Source: Pagrus major (Eukaryota; Chordata; Actinopteri; Spariformes; Sparidae). Taken from it: 64,000 nucleotides of DNA. The notes under the pieces are model-generated. The model did not search any database. It was not told where the DNA came from and worked only from the letters and a program-made list of their open reading frames with translations. Of this stretch, positions 62,194-64,000 are shown piece after piece. The position numbers and the translations under genes were made by a program. How positions within the stretch are numbered: position 1 is the first letter of the stretch; each line of letters begins with the position of its first letter. The stretch is from assembly GCF_040436345.1 (NCBI RefSeq), contig NC_133230.1, positions 13,092,197-13,156,196 of the forward strand. The letters run 5' to 3'.

Positions 62194-63698
62194 GACCTGC
62201 ATACATGCTGACAGAAAGAGACACATATTCACGTAGAAATATCCTCGCATGAGCAGGCATGAATAAACAGTCATAACATGGGTGGCTGCATGCGCGCGCG
62301 TCCACACACACACACACACACACACGTGCAGGGTGTCGTTAGAAAAGCTGGAAGAAAAGCCAAAAAGCGGTGAACTGTTTGAGCAGTGAAAGTGAGAAAA
62401 ACGGCTGCGTGACCCGACCCGACCCGTCCGGTCGATTGTGAATCGTTTAAACGCGATTATATGGATAATTATTTGATGTGAAAAGTCCGAGTTGATGACC
62501 TTTGGCTCTTAAAACAAGCAGAATCAGCAGCTGCTGCTTTTTTTTTTCAGTGGACTATCCCTTTAAAGCTGTGCTAGTTTGACTTCCTGTTTTTTCACTC
62601 TTCCTCCTCCTCCTCTTCCTCCAGGTGAGGCCGTCCATCTGGCGCGAGACTTCGGTTATGTGTGCGAGACAGAGTTTCCAGCCAGAGCCACAGCTGAGTA
62701 TCTGTGCAGGCAGAGCGAGCCGGACCAGCTCCCAACACGGCGCAGCATGCTGCTCGCCACCAAGTGAGTGTTTCACACCCACCGCTGCACATTTAAAGGA
62801 GCATTCCGCTGATTTCACATGTCAAAGTCAATTTCAAAACGTGTTGTGAGGCTCTAAGGGGAAAATTCAAGTGACATTACTTGAGTAATTTCAGTGTGGG
62901 CTTGAATACAAGTGTTGCAGCACTATATTCTCCCTATGTCTGACACGCTCCTGTCCCTTTAAGGCCCCGCCCCCTCCTGAATACCCAGTCTGCTCTGATT
63001 GGTCAGCTCACACGCGCCCGAGCAGCTGTGCCAAACAAATTCTTAGGTGCCAAATTAGCCACTGGGCATAAATTACGTAAATGTGTGACATAGTGAGGTA
63101 GTGTGATGTCACAAATTCGCAGAATTAAAGGCGGGGCTACTGACGAGACGTTTGAGGAGCAGTGTTTTCTGTGGGAGAGAGGAGCTTCTGTTGGGCTTCT
63201 TGATTTTCAAGATCTTTTTCTGCTACTGTTATGTTGATTGTTGTTTAAAGCACTGATGGACACCTGGTGGTTGAAACTTTTTAAGTGATTTTTCCTCCTT
63301 ATTTGACACATTTTCCTCAATAACAGTAATTTATTCAAACAATAAGACTAACTTCTTGACAACTAGTTTATCCTTGCAGAAATAAATCTCAGCGTTTCCT
63401 AACAACAAGCTAACGCCTCGTCTCTCCTCCTCTCAGGGAGATCTGCAAGGAGTTCATGGACCTCATGTCCCAGGACCGCTCTCCACTGGGCGGCAGTCGA
63501 CCCACCCCCTGCCTGGAGCCCGGCGTCCAGGGCAGCCTCACCCACTTCAGCCTGCTCACCCACGGCTTCGGCACTCCCGCCATCTGCGCCGCGCTCTCTG
63601 CCTTCCAGAGCTACCTGATGGAGGCGATCAAAATGCTGGACAAAGGAGAGGGTGGAGGGAAGAGCCACCACGACAAGGAGATGAAGCACCGCAAATAA
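50160..63698 (+). CDS. tfap2e: Transcription factor AP-2 epsilon, complete (first exon 1a)
   Basis: Nuclear sequence-specific activator that binds GC-rich AP-2 sites as a dimer. Exons are 50160-50198, 52259-52699, 54729-54783, 59660-59891, 62011-62129, 62625-62763 and 63437-63698 (1287 nt, 428 aa). With the alternative exon 51003-51029 the product is 424 aa (human 442). Exon 2 carries the proline/glutamine-rich activation region with the PY motif [21 protein letters not shown] links to the DNA-binding part. Exons 4-7 encode the basic helix-span-helix region, with [65 protein letters not shown] and [12 protein letters not shown]. It ends KHRK. The exon 1b peptide and the ending mark it as epsilon rather than alpha-delta, and ncdn as neighbour agrees. 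All phases fit. Confidence 0.94.
50199..51002 (+). promoter_or_regulatory. tfap2e: Region between tfap2e exons 1a and 1b, likely internal promoter
   Basis: It contains four of the six GTGCGTAAAA copies (50280, 50360, 50437, 50551), a TATA-like TATAAG (50715-50720), a GC-rich block with GTGCGCGC words, and a (CAG)n run. The TATA-like site lies about 290 bases before the exon 1b ATG and could start that transcript. Confidence 0.45.
50789..50811 (+). repeat. (CAG)n trinucleotide repeat
   Basis: Seven to eight GCA/CAG units in the probable 5' UTR of the exon 1b transcript of tfap2e. It is not in a known coding frame. Confidence 0.85.
51003..51029 (+). CDS. tfap2e: Alternative first coding exon 1b of tfap2e
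   Basis: ATG at 51003 reads MLIHTYSAM and runs straight into the donor GTGAGTTT at 51030. It is phase 0, like exon 1a ([13 protein letters not shown], 50160-50198), so both can join exon 2 at 52259. The peptide matches the N-terminus I recall for mammalian TFAP2E (MLVHTYSAM). Confidence 0.85.
51030..52258 (+). other. tfap2e: tfap2e intron after exon 1b
   Basis: A 1.2 kb stretch, moderately GC-rich in places (51390-51500). No further exon or repeat is evident. Confidence 0.5.
52700..54728 (+). other. tfap2e: tfap2e intron 2
   Basis: A 2.0 kb intron with two more GTGCGTAAAA copies (52767-52776, and inverted at 54097-54106), a repeat at about 54110-54300 related to 57505-57680, and a GT-rich stretch near 54631-54675. 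The open frame at 53490-53999 has no recognisable similarity. Confidence 0.55.
54807..54870. repeat. (GT)n-(GA)n compound microsatellite
   Basis: GT units (54807-54834) are followed by GA units (about 54838-54870). The start is only 24 bases after the exon 3 donor of tfap2e. Confidence 0.9.
54991..55039. repeat. (CA)n microsatellite
   Basis: About 24 uninterrupted CA units in tfap2e intron 3, preceded by a CT-rich tract. Confidence 0.9.
55152..55224. repeat. (AG)n-(TG)n-(AG)n compound microsatellite
   Basis: AG, then TG, then AG dinucleotide blocks in tfap2e intron 3. Minus-strand frames across it are low-complexity and not genes. Confidence 0.9.
55465..56290. mobile_element. Array of two direct copies and one inverted copy of a ~180-bp sequence
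   Basis: The blocks CTTGTTTGGGTGTGTAG, GAAACAAGC, AATGGCTGAAAA and TTGGTTGAC(A/G)GAATCACACTT occur at 55467 and again 230 bases later at 55697. The same order appears on the opposite strand at about 56110-56287 (CCAAACCCCATTCACTTTTC, CACTACACACCC). Opposed ends with an AT-rich middle suggest a fold-back or MITE-type element with a duplicated left end. Confidence 0.65.
56745..56895 (+). repeat. Purine-rich tract with (AG)n
   Basis: About 150 bases are almost only A and G, including a 15-base A run and two AGAGAG blocks. It is in tfap2e intron 3. Confidence 0.75.
57415..57685. repeat. Dispersed repeat with ATATCGGTGCATC ends
   Basis: TGATATATCGGTGCATCGC near 57473 and CATATATCGGTGCATCCC near 57658 bracket a stretch at 57505-57660. 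That stretch is alignable by eye to 54110-54300 (shared AACATTTTTTGATGCTC, AATAATCTGCT, AAACAGTGTA). The ends resemble hAT-type termini of fish repeats. Confidence 0.5.
59892..62010 (+). other. tfap2e: tfap2e intron 4
   Basis: A 2.1 kb intron without supported exons. It holds partial MITE copy 3 (61480-61700), a short fragment near 60060-60090 similar to the 32200-32420 repeat, and a CA run at about 61936-61964. Confidence 0.6.
61480..61700. mobile_element. Partial MITE, copy 3
   Basis: It shares with copy 1 the text CCTTTTTTAA, TCACTGTAGCTGCT, GTCTGAAG and CTCCAGAAATGTTTT, then breaks into ATCCTTTAAG. The left arm is missing and the right arm is shortened. Confidence 0.6.
62139..62191. repeat. 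(AC)n microsatellite next to a splice donor
   Basis: About 26 AC units begin nine bases after the GT of the tfap2e exon 5 donor (GTAGGCAAAAC, 62130). Confidence 0.95.
62303..62326. repeat. (CA)n microsatellite
   Basis: About 11 CA units in tfap2e intron 5, preceded by GCGCGCG. Confidence 0.85.
62764..63436 (+). other. tfap2e: tfap2e intron 6
   Basis: This 0.67 kb intron is largely filled, from about 62798, by a stretch beginning TTAAAGGAGCATTCCGCTGA that I think is a dispersed fish repeat. The repeat call is by recollection only. No exon. Confidence 0.45.
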
Positions 63699-64000
63699 AG
63701 AGGGAGGACGGACAGATGTGTTAAAAGGTGGATGGATGAGAGGCAGGCAGGAAGAGAAAAGAGGGGAGAAAAAGACTGACAGCTGCCCCTCTGTGTCTTT
63801 ACCTTCGCCCTCAGGATAAAAACTGAGACTTTTACCTCCCAGAATCCCCTGCGGTCCCCTCCTGTCGTGGAGGAGTCGGGGTTCATGATGATATCTGTAC
63901 TGTAATGTGTGTCCACAACCACCTCACTCAAAAATGACGCATGGACCTCTCTTCTCAGTAGCTGGTTTGTGTCATGATGGCGTCTACAAAACATCTCTTC
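63699..64000 (+). other. tfap2e: tfap2e 3' untranslated region, cut by the window end
   Basis: Sequence after the stop TAA (63696-63698). A purine-rich first part is followed by mixed sequence. No AATAAA is seen before the window ends, so the 3' end lies outside. Confidence 0.7.

Noticed and set aside
61924-62325. 133-codon minus-strand frame rich in Cys-Val
   Set aside because: Translation of CA microsatellites and the antisense of tfap2e exon 5.
1-64000. CRISPR arrays, operons, tRNA or rRNA genes, viral insertions
   Set aside because: No direct-repeat/spacer array, no clustered bacterial-type genes, no cloverleaf or rRNA text and no viral protein frames were seen. The repeats present are microsatellites and eukaryotic transposons.

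Overview
The window is nuclear DNA from a vertebrate, almost certainly a teleost and probably a percomorph. The genes have short exons with GT/AG introns. All five encode orthologs of vertebrate proteins. Introns and spacers hold CA/GA microsatellites, short inverted-repeat transposons and non-LTR retrotransposon tails of the kind common in fish. There are no prokaryotic features. Exon boundaries below were built by hand from splice signals, reading phase and recalled vertebrate family sequences. Every coding junction given keeps frame.

Layout, left to right: (1) the last five coding exons of ppt1 (+), lysosomal palmitoyl-protein thioesterase 1, positions 1-1460. (2) cap1 (-), the actin-recycling cyclase-associated protein 1: 12 coding exons at 2987-10712 and a non-coding first exon near 15.95-16.1 kb. 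It is tail-to-tail with ppt1, and their poly(A) signals lie about 22 bases apart. (3) kiaa0319l (-), a PKD-domain membrane glycoprotein whose mammalian ortholog is known as the AAV receptor: 22 coding exons at 20355-36100, two probable non-coding 5' exons (36358-36477 and ending at 41419), and a 3' UTR of about 2.8 kb. (4) ncdn (+), neurochondrin: seven coding exons at 42385-47777, head-to-head with kiaa0319l across a roughly 0.5 kb promoter region. (5) tfap2e (+), the AP-2 epsilon transcription factor, 50160-63698, with two alternative first coding exons that both splice in phase to a shared exon 2.

The kiaa0319l-ncdn-tfap2e block and the convergent ppt1-cap1 pair each match the arrangement I recall on human 1p34. 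There the two blocks are several megabases apart, whereas here they touch between cap1 and kiaa0319l at about 16.2-17.5 kb. The five genes do not form a pathway. The shared regulatory features are positional: the convergent ppt1/cap1 ends and the divergent kiaa0319l/ncdn promoter.

I found no convincing new multi-gene system. The observations most worth following are: the two tfap2e first exons; a perfect CArG box at the cap1 promoter; a ten-base motif recurring six times around the tfap2e 5' end; the abutting ppt1/cap1 poly(A) signals; four ATTGGCT boxes in the cap1 3' UTR; a polar insertion in neurochondrin; and several inverted-repeat elements, including an 0.8 kb array of direct and inverted copies in a tfap2e intron.
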